Part shown: positions 22,816-36,520 of the stretch, in pieces
How the letters are laid out: each line of letters opens with the position of its first letter
Position numbering within the stretch: the first letter of the stretch is position 1
Source: Rhodocollybia butyracea
Taxonomy: Eukaryota > Basidiomycota > Agaricomycetes > Agaricales > Omphalotaceae
DNA length: 64,000 bases
Assembly (NCBI GenBank): GCA_015501585.1
Contig: JADNRY010000073.1
Location: forward strand, 186,001 to 250,000
Direction of reading: 5' to 3'
Position numbers and translations under genes: made by a program
Notes under the pieces: model-generated
Seen by the model: only the letters and a program-made list of their open reading frames with translations
Told to the model about the DNA's origin: nothing
The model's database searches: none

Positions 22816-25800
22816 AGTTTATGTATGCGATTCGGGAGATCAGCAAAGGCGAGAGCGAAGAGATAGCTGGATGAAAGAAAGACTGATAGAAATGGCTCGG
22901 ATAAGGAGAATAAGTGAGAGGAGACGTGAAAATGAACCGGGTGCAAAACAGCTTTTATAGACATAACGCGATCGGACAGCACCAAACCGGCAATCTAGAA
23001 TGAAAAAAAAGTTTCTCATCCGAGGTCCAAGTAAAGCACAGGCGTACTTGTCCGAAAACGTCGTCGGGACGAAAAGGGCATGTTGCATAGGTAAATTTTA
23101 ATAGTCCGATTTTCAGAAAAGAGCTACTTCTTTGGTTCAAAACGTGATGGTTTCTGCCGGTCCCTGGTCATTATTATTGGATCAAGTAGTTTCCGGGAGC
23201 AACACAGCAAGTCGAACGAAAGCGCTGCACAGGTGGCACCTTGAACAAAGATACAGTTGGCGTGGTTGACTCATTATGAAAAACGCCGTTCACGTGGCAA
23301 ACACGTGGAGATTCTACAAGATTGGCGCTCGTGGCGACGAAGCCGAGAATCAACAAACTTCCACAGACAGCGAGTATTCGGGGATGCAGGCCGACAGGAA
23401 CCACACACGCCGACTCTTCTCGCGCTCGCCGTTCCGTTTCAAACGGTTCAGATATTCTGCGATTTTTCTGCCATACACTGCGACTTCAACCCCCGATTCT
23501 TTTGATTAGGCTCAGTTCCGAATGTGGCGATCTTTTAATGAAAATCCTTCTATATGGATTACGGATATCCCCACTCCGGCTAACGCCAACTAGCTAGCTG
23601 AGATAGTACAGCTAGCAGATACTATCCCTATACTTTCTCGCCACCGTTGCGGGTCGTCTTACTTGACAGGACATAAAATAATCCAAGCATAGTGTTCTCA
23701 AAGTATGAATTTCGGGCATTCGCGGTAACTAAGCGTTCTCTCGACATTGGGAATTTGGTCAGTCAAACGCGACAGCTTAAAGGGATCGTCGTCCATTTAT
23801 CCGTATGACTGCATCGACATGTTTACGACCTTTGGTAGTAGAGCTAACAGTGGAGGGACGTTGTTCTATCACTGGATCCCGTTCCCCTTTATTATTCTAC
23901 TTCTAGAGTAGGCTAATAACATTGTACTGGATATGTTCCGCGGAGTCCTGGCGGTTGGCTTCAGGTTCGACAAGTTGTCCGGGTACTACTAGTAGTTGTT
24001 TTCTCCCGGAGCTAACTTCCTCCTTAGGCCTACCCGCCAAAGCGACGGTGTCGGCGCAAACTGCAGATTCCAGATTCCATGTTTAACATTATTCATCGAC
24101 GAAGACGGATCCTCAGTTTTGAGAGCACTAAAGAAGCCTCAACAACTACTATCTATATTTAGTGCGCGTTTAGTCTTGCATAGCAAATCGAGTGTTAATT
24201 CTCAATTCTTTGAACTCAGATCAACTCGTCCACTGCTCTTACATTGTACCCGACAAAGTTACGCAGGATCGAAACTGGCGAAAAGTGTGATCTGCATCCA
24301 TCATGCAGTGTACCAACTCCCTTCGAATATCGTCCAGAGTGCATGGAAACCAGCCCCATTCAACCCCCGACGGTCTTTACGGTCTTTAAAGAGTTTCCTG
24401 GTATTAAATGCATCAATCTGCCGACTCCCGAGTGCACTGGGACCAACTCACCAAATAAGGTGCGGCAACTCCTGTTCCGCCGCGGTCGGCCCACATAGGT
24501 ACCAGCAAATACGTAGGTACAGTCGGGTTTCACAGTGCTTATTTTGGCACAGGGATCTGACGGAGCCGAAAGGGTCAATCCAAAGCGCGAGCTCAGATCC
24601 TCAGATCACCGCCCACATTTGCGCTCTGGACGCTCTATGTATAAGTACTTGTGACAGATATTGAAAACCATAAATGCATCGGAGAGAACAAGGGCGAGGT
24701 CCGCTACCCCTACGGAAAGGGTGATTTTTAGCCATTTTGCATAGCATTATTCCTTTTTGCCGAAGCACTTTGGACGTTACACAGATCTTGCTTCACTATG
24801 TAACGGTACCTTGAATCTTGAACAGTCCTGACTTTACGTAGGTTCACGAAGTTGTTCGAACAAGTACTTTGACAGTTAAGTACTGGTCGAACGAAGTATA
24901 TACGATCAAATGCTCGGCAACATTAAATTTGATCCATAATACCAGTTTCAGGGCCTCGACCTCAGCAGGTACAAGGACTAAAAGAGGCATTGTCAAAGCT
25001 TATCTTACGAAGTTTTACTTGGCTGACCTGAGTAATACGTAGCCGTTGACCCTAGGGCTGAAACTGGGCTGGAGTGCTCACTCCTATGTTACTGTCTGTT
25101 ACTGTCTGTTACTATATGCGCGGACAGGTTGCCAAGACTCTTATGCCGAAAAAGTATGGGTCCAATCCACTTACGAAATTAATAATCTGAGGCTTAGTAC
25201 ATATTGAGATAGACGTGGTCGGTAACGGAAGATTTGACAATGTTTTCAATGTAGGATACTTAAGCCAAAGCTTTGAATATCCATGCCAAACCATCGATAT
25301 AGTATGGAGTGAACGCTTCAAAAACGAAAGAAAAAACGGCGTAAGAGTCGCAAAGAAACACTCACCTTCACGTCAGTTTCAGACACGCAGGCATTAGGGC
25401 TGTAGCAACCTTTTTATGACAGGAAAATTTATGTAACGAATTTAGCAGTTTCCGTCCTGTAGGCATGAATTTAAGATTCTGGACGATGAAGTTGACACTG
25501 GATGGGTCACCGCTCTATGGGGGATCAGTGTACGAGATGAGATTTTTCGAAAGTTGAGGAGCTAGCACATACTCTATTTTTTTGGCTTCTGGCGAGGTAA
25601 AAACGGTTGAAAATGAAGGCATAGCTATAGTAGGTTACCGGCTCCAACTCAATAGTTAGTCCTCAACCTTTGCTGTAAAACTTGGCTGAAAATGGGACTC
25701 GAGATGGATAGCACCTTTTGCGGTGTCCAAGCTGTTACATCAATAAAGAGTCGAAGAGGTCTGGCATTCTTCGTTCACTGGATCTAATCTTAACAAGTCA

Positions 25801-27813
25801 TTCGAGTAGTCAAACGATCGATGCATTTCAATCTGATAATGATTGGAGCATTGACATTCAAAGTTGCACTGATGCAGTCTGTGAAAAGCAGGGCTGGTCA
25901 CCAGATCATGAGGCAGCTGCAGAGGGACTTGAGAATATAAAAGGAATCTGATATTCAATAGACATTAGAATCTTCAACGAGGTCTTCAGCTAGGTTCAGA
26001 GTCCTCTGGAGTTTTTCGTTAACCGTTAGAAGAGGGTAGAAGCTCCCCCATCGTTGTTACCGCACCGCCAACTTAAGCCGGCCATTGTCTCCATTCCCGC
26101 TGCTTCCACGTCCACCACCTACATCCCCACTGCCATCACCGTCCCCATCGCTATTTGGATGCTACCTGTTAAAAAGCCTGTAGCTAAGCAGCACTGATGT
26201 CACGAAATTCCTATGGGTCGGCAACCGGTAGAAGGACATCCGAGTCACCGAAAATAGTATCCCCGGACGGGAGCCAAAGATGGCGACAGGTAAAAGTTGT
26301 ATTCGTTTGAAACTTGAAGACGAAAGAGAACAAAGGACATAATGTAAGAACTCAAGGACGATATTTTTATATCCTCCAATCGCACATCGTAAACACGTCT
26401 ACAAAGCCACCTTATACGGCGGTCGTGCCACCAAGGCTTATTGCTGTGCAGGAAGAATACGGAAAGTTTCGGGCAATGCTCTGTTAACTGCTATCATCAT
26501 ACAGGAGGAATCGGGCGTCAATGAGGGAGTAGTACTCCAAGGTCCGGTTGTCTAGAGTATTAACTGAGGTGGATCAAGATGACAAGGTGCACGGTTTCTG
26601 TGTTGTTCACCGAATGTCCAGGAAGAATGTAGGCCATCTTCACTTCTTCCCGATAGATGATAGATGCTTGAGCATGCAATTATTAAATTTGAGGCGATAT
26701 CCAGCTCGACCGTATCAGCGGTTAGGTGGAAAGACGCGGTTTCACAGTTTGGTTACAAAGTTTGATTACGGTAACAGTGCTGAGATTGCACAGTTGCCCT
26801 GGATAGTAGATTTAGGTGCGATTGAGATGAAAAAGTCTATCATAGAACCTGACGTTATACCACTGGTCCACTTCGATGCCGCAGAGAAAGTGAGCCCATA
26901 GCATCGAGACAACCTTGTGTGTAGGTTCCACAGCGCACGCTCTGGAATACCAAATGGCCGGATCATGCCTACGACTCCTTTAGGGTGACCATCTGGGCGT
27001 AATTCTGTGAGTGACAGATATTGGAATTAAGGCATGCTGCCAATCGGGCTGGAGAATATGCTCTCAATATCTAGAATAACGCAACCCAGCACTTGACATC
27101 GAAATGACTGACCGATTTGCAAGTCCCAGGGCATGACTACTATATTGTTTGCTTCCACAATTGTTTTATAACCTCAGGCTGGACCAATTCATAACTGCAT
27201 ACTGTAATGATATCCTCCAAGTCTAGTCTGATGCTGAGACTCCAGCATGTCCAAAGGCTGAATACTCTAGAATTGAATAGGCTAGTAGGCAGTCTTCAAG
27301 GATGTTAAACAGCTTTGGAGGTTATCCCAAGTTATCCCCAGCGTTACTGGGAGTTTTGCAAACACTTTTACAAACAAACCGCCTCTGAAAAGAGCTAGAA
27401 ACACTGTGAAACTTTCCCAAGTCTTGATGCCACAATGAATAGGTTGAAGTCCCAAAGATCAGCATCCATGGTAAGAGTGCTGTAGGAAGGCTTCATGCAA
27501 GCTTACGGTGTCTTCCAGGAGTGAGAAGTATCTGTCCTGTATACAACCTGTATATAGGATAACTGCGTAACCACTGTTGGAGGTCGGATCCAGGAGGAAT
27601 AGTCGATATAATTTAACCAGTCGGGTTCTATATATTGGAGAGTCGAGACTGACAAGATTCCTTGAAGATTGAACAAGCATTGAAGGAATGGTGAATCACC
27701 AAGTGATGGTAAAATCATTATCGGCATCCATCAAGCCGGCTTAAACTTTCGGCTATCATAAGATAAGATTACTCAACGAGCGTCAAATGGTGTATTGCGT
27801 TCACTTTAGTTCA
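22816..27813. other. 5-kb gene-poor region
   Basis: It lies between the divergent terpene synthase and MFS genes. The longest frame (23996-24664, plus) has no recognisable domain, no ATG start and no plausible splice sites. The frame at 26548-26901 is likewise unrecognised. There is a short tandem repeat of CTGTTACTGT-like units at about 25086-25112. Sequence looks like decayed intergenic or old transposon DNA, but I could not match it to a family. Confidence 0.5.
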
Positions 27814-30800
27814 ATGAGCACACCAAAGTCGAATCGCCTTTCTGCGACTCCCCGTCGTACATTTGGCGCAGATGACTCTGCATTAGACGACACAGATGCG
27901 ACGCCAACAAGATCTGCTTTACGTCGAACTCTTCCTTCTTTTACCAGCTTGCGCCGTCCAAGCTTTGGATTCAAGAAAAATGATAACACAGACGTATCTC
28001 CTGCTCCCATTCCCAGCGTCTCTCAGCCATCCCCGGAAGCCTACGCAACGCCTTTGCCAGTGCTATCTATGATTGTCTTGTCCATTGTATGCTTTCATAT
28101 CGCTGTTGTGTCGGTCTACTTCTTACAGCTTCCAACTTAGACTTTGTTGGGCGAGTTTTTATCTGCGAACGTTTCTACTCCATTTTTGTTATTCATGGTC
28201 AAAGGTACGTGTTTCTCAGCTGTTAAGGCTTTTCAGTTATTGATGCGTATCTAGGTTTTGGCACAATAACGGACGAGGCAGAGATTGCGTTTTGGACTGG
28301 TATCCTCGGTGTGTTACTTGTTTATCTGTCTATTCTCATCGGCTGACATGAAGTTTACTCAAAAGTGTCGACATTTTTTCTGACACAATTCCTTACATCA
28401 TTGCTTTGGGTATGCCAGTTGGTCGCCTTCCTTATCTCTCATAACAAAGTTATTCTTAGGCTACTGTGGCGGATAAACACGGTAGAAGATCCGTGCTGAT
28501 TGTCTCCCTGTTGGGTAGCGCTGTTACCTGCGCATTTTTTGGAACCTCTACCTCTCTCAAACAGGCTATCTGCGTACGGCTCCTACAAGGTATCCGCAGC
28601 TCCCCCAGATCTGATTAATATTTTCTGACTTGTGAACTTTGACAGGAATTTTCGCAGGAGCAGTTGGCGTTGCTCGGGGCTCTATCGCTTTCGTTACAGA
28701 CGCTAGCAATGAAGGTCGAGCTTATGCGATTCTTGGGTATGTCAACGAAACTCAATGTCATGTTAGTGTCTAACTACCGTTAGCTTTTGTTGGGGTTTTG
28801 GAGGTGTAGCTGGTGCCATTATTGGTGGAACATGTAGGCTAAGATCTAGCTTCCAACTCCTTTCATGTCTCAATATACTTTGTTGCATTTAGTCGAACGT
28901 CCTGCGGACAAATGGCCTGGCGTCTTTGCCCATGTCCCAATGTTCGCCGAATTCCCTTATCTTCTCCCTTGCGCTATGGCTGCTTGTGTTACACTATCGG
29001 GTAAGCGACTCGTTAGTCCCCTCGCTCATGTCTCTCACTTTGCATGATAGGTTCGTTCCTGGCTTGTTTCCTCGGGCCTGATGGCGGTCCTCGTCAGGGA
29101 GCGATCCAACTTCCCGTGGAAAAGATCGATGATCACCCCACGATTCCCGAGGAGGATGAAGAGTCTACTCCGCCTACTCCAATGTTTGAAGATGATGAAC
29201 CTCGTGGTACATTTGCAGGATCTCTGAAGAGATCGATTGGTAGATCGATTGGAAAAAAGTTTTCAGGCTACTTTGCCAGTCGGGTTCCAGATGCCTCTAG
29301 GATGGCGACTCCTCCTCCAGTACAACCCGCCGTTCCCATGTCGATCGGAACTAGGCTAGAACGGACCCGCACGGTCTCTAATTCAAGGCCTACTCGATTT
29401 GACGGCTCTGCGTACGGCTATACCAGTCAACGCAATCGATTGGCCAGTAATGCAACTATGGCTCGAAGGTTCTCCAATCGTCGAGGTAGCACCGCTAGCT
29501 ACAGACGCGGTAGCAATGCGGATGGCCTCGTTCGCGAGTCGTTTACCGGCGATATGAACTTCGCCCAACGGTTACTCATGGCAAATGAGAATGCGGTCAC
29601 AAACATTGCTGATCTTTGGGTTGCTGCTGCAATGAACGTTGACAACGAGGACCCTTTCGAAAGCGACTCGGAAGTGGGCTCGGACGAAGAATCCGATCTT
29701 GGTGATCCTCTTGATGATTTTGCCTCCGAGGGTATTTCTGGCTCTCCTACTACTCCCCGTCCTCGTCGCGGCTCGAGAACATCTGTAGGTGGATCTTCTC
29801 TCCGTCCAGCTCCCGGATCTGCCCGTCAAAATCCGTTTGGCTCCCCCCGTCGTCCCTCAGGGCTGTCCAGAGCAATACCCATCCGTTCACCATCACATTC
29901 AAACACTGTTGAATACGGGACTCCTACAGCACGACGATTTTCCAACACCCCAAGTATCTTTTCTCATCCTGGTGTCAGGACTCCTTCAGCTGTGCTCGAC
30001 GCACAACAGCTTCTTTTCCGCGACGAAGAAATGTCCTCCGATGCCATCGACAACTCGAATCTGGAACCCATTGTGGAATCTCGGCGTGCATCTGTTTCAG
30101 CTGATGAAGAGGTTTTGCTAGAGAAACCGCCCTCTTTGACATCGCAGATTCCAATCCACGTTATCATTCAGTACGGGTTATTAGCGCTACACAATACTAC
30201 GCATGATCAAGTTTTCATGTCCTATCTTGTCACGTAAGTGTTTTCACTTCCATCATAGAGTATAATGTGCTAAAACCCGCTGTTCAACAGTGATTATGAC
30301 TCTGGAGGTCTCAATCTGAATGCCGGGCACTTTGCCCAGCTAAGTGAGTTCACCTTTTGACACTAGAACTGCAATTACAGATATTGATGCTTTCTCGCCA
30401 GTCGCGTTAATGTCTTTGGCTCAAATCTTTTATCAGTTCTATCTTTATCCGTATGTCCTAGTTTCTTCCTCTGTCATTACTTCCATCTAACATCTTTTAT
30501 CCCCCAGGAATCTTGGGTGTGTGGTCATTCTGGATCGCTGATCTTCTAATCTAATCAGCCGATGCATAGTCCTCCGAGAGGCCGCTTCTCGCATCTCACC
30601 ATGTTCCGTCTCGGTTCCTTGTTCTTCATCCCATCGTATCTTTCCGTAATTCTCTATCGAGTGCCTTTCGCTAGTGAAAATGACGATGGGAACTTCCCTC
30701 TCATGACTGGTAAGTGCTGCGTTCCGGTAGTGGTTGAATGACTTTTTTTACTGACGAGAAATGAATCTAGCTTTGACATTAAGCACGTAAGATGTCATTT

Positions 30801-31213
30801 TTTATTGCATACACCTGCGTGATGCTCACTTGCTACTTCTGCCTTTAGTGCGCTGCGTTTCTGTGGTGGAACTTTTGGATATACGTCCATTTCGATTCTC
30901 CTGAACTACAGTCAGTTCATCTTGTAAAATCATTTTTTCAAACCTAATATGTCTCCAGTGACGCCTCCGCATGCCGTTGGGTTTGCGAATGGGATTGCTC
31001 AGAGTATTGTAAGTTTGGCTCGATGCATCGGTCCCATTATGGGAGGCACGGTACGCTTTTGTCGATTATCAAATTATTGCGCAAGTTTACACATTTTTCA
31101 TGCAGGTGTGGTCCCTCAGTATTGAAGGCAATCCGAACGGCTATCCTCTTGGATTTATCGTCTGCGCTGGCTTTTGCGGGGTTGCTCTTCTTCATAGCTT
31201 CTTTATTCGTTGA
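27814..31213 (+). CDS. MFS transporter, ZIFL/DHA1-like with long central loop (848 aa, 17 exons)
   Basis: Major facilitator membrane transporter. Start chosen at MSTPKSNRL (27814). Exons: 27814-28086, 28141-28204, 28255-28308, 28366-28409, 28460-28589, 28646-28736, 28784-28833, 28893-29000, 29051-30233, 30291-30343, 30381-30450, 30508-30516, 30570-30709, 30771-30786, 30849-30910, 30959-31050, 31106-31213; the 2,547 nt stay in frame. Motif A is ATVADKHGRRSVL; motif-C-like glycines appear in GFGGVAGAIIGG. A Ser/Arg/acidic cytoplasmic loop of about 340 residues (exon 9) separates the two six-helix halves. The family resembles zinc-induced facilitator-like proteins, exporting small molecules or metal chelates at plasma or vacuolar membranes. 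Substrate unknown. Exons 12 (9 nt) and 14 (16 nt) are extremely short. Confidence 0.9.
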
Positions 31214-31525
31214 ATTATTGTCCTTCGTCATCCTCATACGTCGACTAATTATACCATCCCTTATTTATCTCACTTTCTCTCGTAGCATTTTCACTCTCTT
31301 GAGTTGGACTCTTGTACTTGTATGACTGCAGTAATGGTTCTCGTCGCACTTATTCCTTACTTTTCCTTTAATTCGCTCCCATGTCATCACACTATGGGAC
31401 TTTTAGCATGCTCATTTCAGTGCAGCATCTTACAAATGAATAATACTTCCTCTTCTGTCGAAATTTGAGGTGAAGTGGTCCGAACATATGTTCTATTTTT
31501 CCACATAAAACTGTATACGCGTGGC
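31214..31525. other. Convergent 3' intergenic region
   Basis: This 312-bp stretch holds the 3' ends of the MFS gene (plus) and UTP14 (minus). T-rich tracts at about 31255-31320 and AATAA-type sequences near 31436-31443 fit untranslated 3' regions. No gene is visible. Confidence 0.5.
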
Positions 31526-34500
31526 TCACGATAGCTTCTCCAGAGGATCAATGACAGTACCCATCTGTAATAGTATACATGTCAAAACACATTCACGAAT
31601 TCAAGATGCAGAAACATGCATACCTTTTTCACAACCTTGGGCAGCGTCCCTCGTTGGAACCCAATCCTGGTATTCCACTCTGGACCCAGCGGCTGCTGCA
31701 TCCGACGGTCAAACTGCGCCTTGCTAGTATAAGGATAAGGCAAGTCTGGAACGAGATACTTGGAAGCCTTCTTGTCCCTCTTCTCCGAGATTATAACATG
31801 GGATTTTTTGTAATCCGCGCGAGCCTTGGGGTCGATACCAGCGATTTGTTTGATGAGATGTGGTTTGGGTGCGCCTGTGCGGACACCTGTTCCACCCCAG
31901 GATCCCTTTAACAGAGCGTTAATATAAAGACACAAGAAATCCAGAAAGGTTCGAAAGACATACCCAACCTGGAAGAGTCGTATCGACCTCCGTGGGTGCA
32001 TCCATCTCGATCTCTCGACGTTTGGCTTCCTCGAACTCCTATCGAGCAAGTCAGCTTCCGCACGAGAACGTCTTGATATACACATACCTTGACGACGTTG
32101 TCACCGGCAAACGCACGAGCTACCAGTTCACGTTGCTCGAATGCCTTGATATCCTTCGCCTTTTTACCCTTCATCTGGAGCAATTTCTCCTGCGCTTCAA
32201 CTTCGCTACCATCTGATTCGTCGTCGGATCCAGATTCAATCTTTTCTTTACCCTTCCCCTTTCCTTTATCCGTCTCCGTCTCCTTCTCTTTATCGGTCTC
32301 CTTCTCCTTTTCCTTGCCTTTCTCTTTTCTCTTTCCCTTTCCTTTCCCTTTCGGCTGCTTGACAGTAGTCGACGGTCCAGTTTTGGTCCTTTCGGTTGGA
32401 GCAACAAGGACATCGTCCAGCTCAATTTCAACAACTGCATCATCTTTGGTGCGAGCCTTTTCTGCCTCCGACTTTTTATTCTGCTTCTTCAATTTGTGTT
32501 TCGACTTTGTGGTCTGCGAACTGTCTTTGTCAACGACGATCTCGTTCTTTTTCCGAGAGGGTTTGCCTGCGCCATTGGATTTCGAGGGAGGTGCAAGCCA
32601 AGGATTTTCGGGAGCTGGTGAAGGCGCGGATGAAGATAGCTGCTGGGGTTGAGAAGATGCGGGCTTTTGGGGCGCAGATGGTGGCGTGAAGTCTGTGGAC
32701 TTTAGTGTTGAGCTGGATGTCTCTTCTGAGGCTACGGAGAATGTTCGGGTTGGTTGGCCCTGGACGGAGAGGATTAGTAGTAGAACGTATTTGGGCGGAA
32801 AGAAAGCTTACCGTGCTTCCTGCACCAGGTTGGAACACCATCCGCCCTCCCGTTCTTGAGACCAAAGCACTATTACCAGACTGTGTCCCGTCTTCCGGTA
32901 CATCTCCACCTTCATCATCGCTGATCTGACTCGGGTCTTCTCCCATCTCCTTCACAAAATCGTCCACCATTCGGCTCGTCTCTGCTTGTTTACGAGCCAT
33001 CGCGTCCTTCATAAACTTCAGTTCGAATACACTCTTTCCCTTCCCCGCACTCGCGGTAGACTCCTCTGCCTCTTCTCGACTGAGGGCTTTTAGCTCGTTG
33101 AAGGCAGATTCCACTCCTCCACTTTCGTCCACTTCATCTTCATCATTGCCACTCTGACTGTCGTCGTCATCGCTATCCTTCCCTTGTATTTTTCGCCTGA
33201 GCCTCTCCCCTCTCAACAGCATGTCTTCGATTTCCTGCCGCCCGCCCCTCATATCATCGTCGTCGCCTTCTCCATGTCCATTACGGCTCATCATCTTCTT
33301 TGCCCATTTCCCAGTATTTTTATGCTTCAATGTAGCTCTCTCCCTAGCTCTCTCCATCTCTCTTTTAAGCCGACCCTCTTCAGTTTCTTCCTCATCATCG
33401 TCGTCATTATTCCTATCAACAGCATCTTTTTCTTTTCTCTTCAGCCGCCGGTAGACCTTGCTCTTGATCTTTTTTACGCGTTTAGCCTTGAGTTCTGCGC
33501 GGAACATCAATTCCCGCATTCGACGGAGCTCACGACGACGTTCGGCGACTTCCTCGACGGAAAGTGCGTTGGCTTTGAGGATGTTCTCTTCGGTTTCGAG
33601 GACAGAAGCGTCCGTCGCGAGATTGGCGGAGGAGAGGAGAGAGGAGACAGTTGATTCGAGAGCTGTGGTAGGCTGTAAAAGAGAGATATTTGTGAATTGA
33701 AAAACAACGCGCTAAAGGAATGGATATATATATAATACATACCTTGAATTTCGCTGCAAGCTCCAAGTTGCTCACTCGCGCTTGCGGCTGAGACTGTAAA
33801 GGAAAACTGAGATGTTCTGCCTCTGAGATGCGTTTCATCGTCGCGCTCCATTTGTCGACTTCCGTTTTCGTCTGCTCATAAGCCGCCTCTCGGTCAAGAC
33901 GCTCCTGTGTTCGCTGAGGAAGAGGAACCGAGAGGGTCTGAGGCTTCTTCTTCTTCGAAGATGCGTCATCTCCGAGTGATGATTGGAGGACTTTGACGGA
34001 CTTTTGCAGAGAGGTTTGGCTGAGCGGTGCGAGGAGGTCGTTTAGCGATAGGCCTTGTGGAGCATGAATAAATGGTGGGAAAGAGCTTGGGATTGACATT
34101 ACCTGCACTCTGTGTTCGGAATTCACTCTCTGTGCCAGCTTCGGTGCGCTCCTTGATCGTCCGCCGTTTCTTGGGCTGGTCGGGTTCGTCACCGCTAGCT
34201 TTTCGTTTTTTGGTGGAAGAAGAAGCGGGGTCGAGTGAGGAAATGAAGGTCTGCAGGTCATCCAAAGCTCCAACAGCTTCGTCTTCGGCGTCTGAGAGGG
34301 ATATTGAGATTCTATCGTCTTCTTCTTCTTCTTCCATTTCCTCGTCGCTTTCTTCGGCAGGTGAAACAGGTCGTTGCTGAGGCAAGATGGGAGGCGCGTC
34401 TTCATCATCGTCCAGAGGCTCTCCCCGTCCGTCAAGGATATCTAGAACGTTGATGAATTCGTCGTCTTCACCAGACTCTTCTTCGTCCTCCTCGTCTCCT

Positions 34501-35061
34501 GCGTCATGCTGCTCAGAGTCTTGTGGTGCAAGGTCATCGTCTTCGTTCAGATCAACGTCCGCAAACCGCACAGATCCCTTGGTTTTTTCCTTCAGCACCT
34601 GTATTACCAGTCAATCGCTATATTTTCTCAAAAGCCAACAAGTCTACCTTTTTCGAGAAAAATCCAGCAAACCTTTCGTCGTCATCTTCATCGAAAGCAT
34701 CATCACTATCAATTTCTTCATCGTCTTCACTGTTGATTTTTTCATCCTCTCCATTCTCGCCAATTAACCGCGCCTTCATGCGGAAATCTTCAATATCGTC
34801 GTCAGGCCCGAACCCATGTGCTGCTCCAGCGTCTCGTTCTTCTTCTCGGTCAAGATCCAAGGCAACCTTTGAGCGACGAACTTTTTCTGGAGCGTATTCG
34901 TATACATCTTCAGAACGTGCCGCGGAATTGGCGGCTTTTCGAGCATGTCGTTTGGCATAGCCAGAAACAGCAGAGGTTTTTCGTTTGACGTCGTCTTTTG
35001 CCTTGAAAGATGACTTTTGTCGCGTAGACTTAGATTTATTGACCTGACCAGCACGAGCCAT
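31526..35061 (-). CDS. UTP14: U3 snoRNA-associated protein Utp14 (1,049 aa)
   Basis: Component of the nucleolar small-subunit processome, needed for 18S rRNA maturation; in yeast Utp14 activates the helicase Dhr1. Exons on the minus strand: 35061-34648, 34598-34103, 34053-33743, 33672-32812, 32759-32088, 32038-31964, 31905-31624, 31564-31526; 3,150 nt in frame. Seen: very acidic N-terminal blocks, the conserved VKKIKSKVYRRLKRKE motif in exon 4, the GDNVV segment near the end of exon 5, GWGSWGG across the exon 6/7 join, and the conserved C-terminus KKMGTVIDPLEKLS split by the last intron. It is the clear housekeeping gene of the window. The start MARAGQVNK was preferred over an ATG 15 codons upstream because orthologs begin MAR/MAK. 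Confidence 0.95.
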
Positions 35062-35198
35062 TTGGTTGCCGCGAAGGAAAAGGAAGCGCTTAACAGGGGC
35101 GCTCAAAATTACGCGAGCCTTTCATTCACACATTCATCTAATCAGTATCACAGCGCAAATTCAAATGGCGTACAATCTCCGCGTCTGCTTCTTCCACA
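35062..35198. promoter_or_regulatory. Short divergent promoter region between UTP14 and acyltransferase A
   Basis: Only 137 bp separate the two start codons, so both promoters and 5' untranslated regions must fit or overlap here. No clear TATA box was seen. Confidence 0.5.
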
Positions 35199-36520
35199 AT
35201 GGACCAAACTCCTGCCTCGGATATCGCAAAACCCATTTTCGCCGTTAAATATCTTCTTAGTCCGACGATTGCTTTAGCTTGTGTATTAGCGTTCAGATGG
35301 CCAATCTGGACTCGCGTCGTACTCTTTGCGTGGTACACCCATCATTTGCTCCAAGGGATGTCGATACACACTGGAGAAATGTGGTCTGATTACTCGAATG
35401 GCTCGACTTTGGGAGGAGACCTTTTCAAAACACTGTACATGTTGTTTCTCGTCGACCCGATCAAGGACTGGCGGCATAAGTCGGACGGCGAGAAACCAAT
35501 CAGTGAACGTCCTTGGTGGCAACGAATTTACTGGTGTGTATGTGCTGCTATGACTGCTCGTGGCGTTGGATGGAACTACCAGGTGAGAATTATCGTCTAA
35601 AATCGAGAGTCGATTTACTAATATCTGTAAATAGGTTTCTGGAGTTCCTTCTCCATCAAAGTTGAATCGATCCATGTTCCTCTGCTGCACAGCCGTGCGC
35701 GTACTCGCATCATACGTCCTCTTGGACGTTTTACAATTCCTCATCCAGAACGAACCGTTCTTCAACGATCCCCAGCCCAACTCTTCTATGCGATCACATA
35801 ACTTCCCCACTCAGATTTTCTATATGATACTCTGCTTCGGGCTCCCGTATGGAGCACTCAGGTTCTACTACTATATCGGAGCTTTTATCGCTATTGCTTC
35901 CGGTTATTCATCTCAAGAAGAGTGGCCGGACCTTTTTGGAAGCTGGTTCGATGCCTATAGCGTAAGGACCTTATGGGGGTAAGTGAATGGTCTAGCCTCG
36001 AAACTCTATCTAATATATCTTTTTCGTAGAAGAACATGGCACCAAACGTACAGAAGGGTGAATACTTTATATTACTCTACTTACATACTGTCATGCTCAT
36101 GATACTTTCTAGCAATTGGATTCCATCGGAAAAGCCGTCGCTCACCTTCTAGGTGCTTCCCGTGGCTCTCCAGTATTTCAAATGATACGAATCAACATCG
36201 CTTTCCTCGTCTCTGGAGTCATGCACGCATTCTCAGGTTATAGCATCGGCCAGCATTTCGGCGTGGCTTTCCCATTTTTCATCGCCCAACCGCTGGCCAT
36301 CATCTTCGAAATGTTTTTCGCCTCCACTACAAAAAAGTACACCACATCGATACCTTTCTATGTGAGGCGATGTATCGGATACACTTGGACACTTGTGTGG
36401 TTCACCTATTCGGCTTCGTGGTACATAGATCCTATTGCACAGGCAGGGTTTGGTAAAAACGATATTGTTTCGTTTTCTGTTGTTCGGTTCGTCTTGGAGC
36501 GCTTTATACGCGGATCATGA
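35199..36520 (+). CDS. Wax-synthase-domain MBOAT acyltransferase A (387 aa)
   Basis: Membrane-bound O-acyltransferase of the fungal wax synthase/Tri7-like group (PF13813-type), which transfers acyl or acetyl groups to alcohols, often in terpenoid pathways. Exons: 35199-35582, 35635-35978, 36030-36057, 36113-36520; 1,164 nt in frame. Multiple hydrophobic helices flank a DP.KDWRHKSD loop and RGVGWNYQ. The small third exon encodes RTWHQTYRR, the conserved WH.. motif, and the last exon has the candidate catalytic His in GVMHAFSGY. It is the most divergent of the local paralogs and is not damaged. Confidence 0.88.

Noticed and set aside
23996..24664. Open frame of 222 codons on the plus strand
   Set aside because: It has no ATG start, no recognisable domain and a composition like surrounding intergenic DNA.
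25086..25112. Short tandem repeat considered as a CRISPR-like array
   Set aside because: The units are about 10 bp, have no spacers, and the genome is eukaryotic.
26548..26966. Overlapping plus and minus frames with folded-looking composition
   Set aside because: I could not match either strand to a family or find splice partners, so no gene was called.
32089..32652. 187-codon plus-strand frame with a Ser/Phe-rich product
   Set aside because: It is the antisense of the Lys/Glu-rich UTP14 exon 5.
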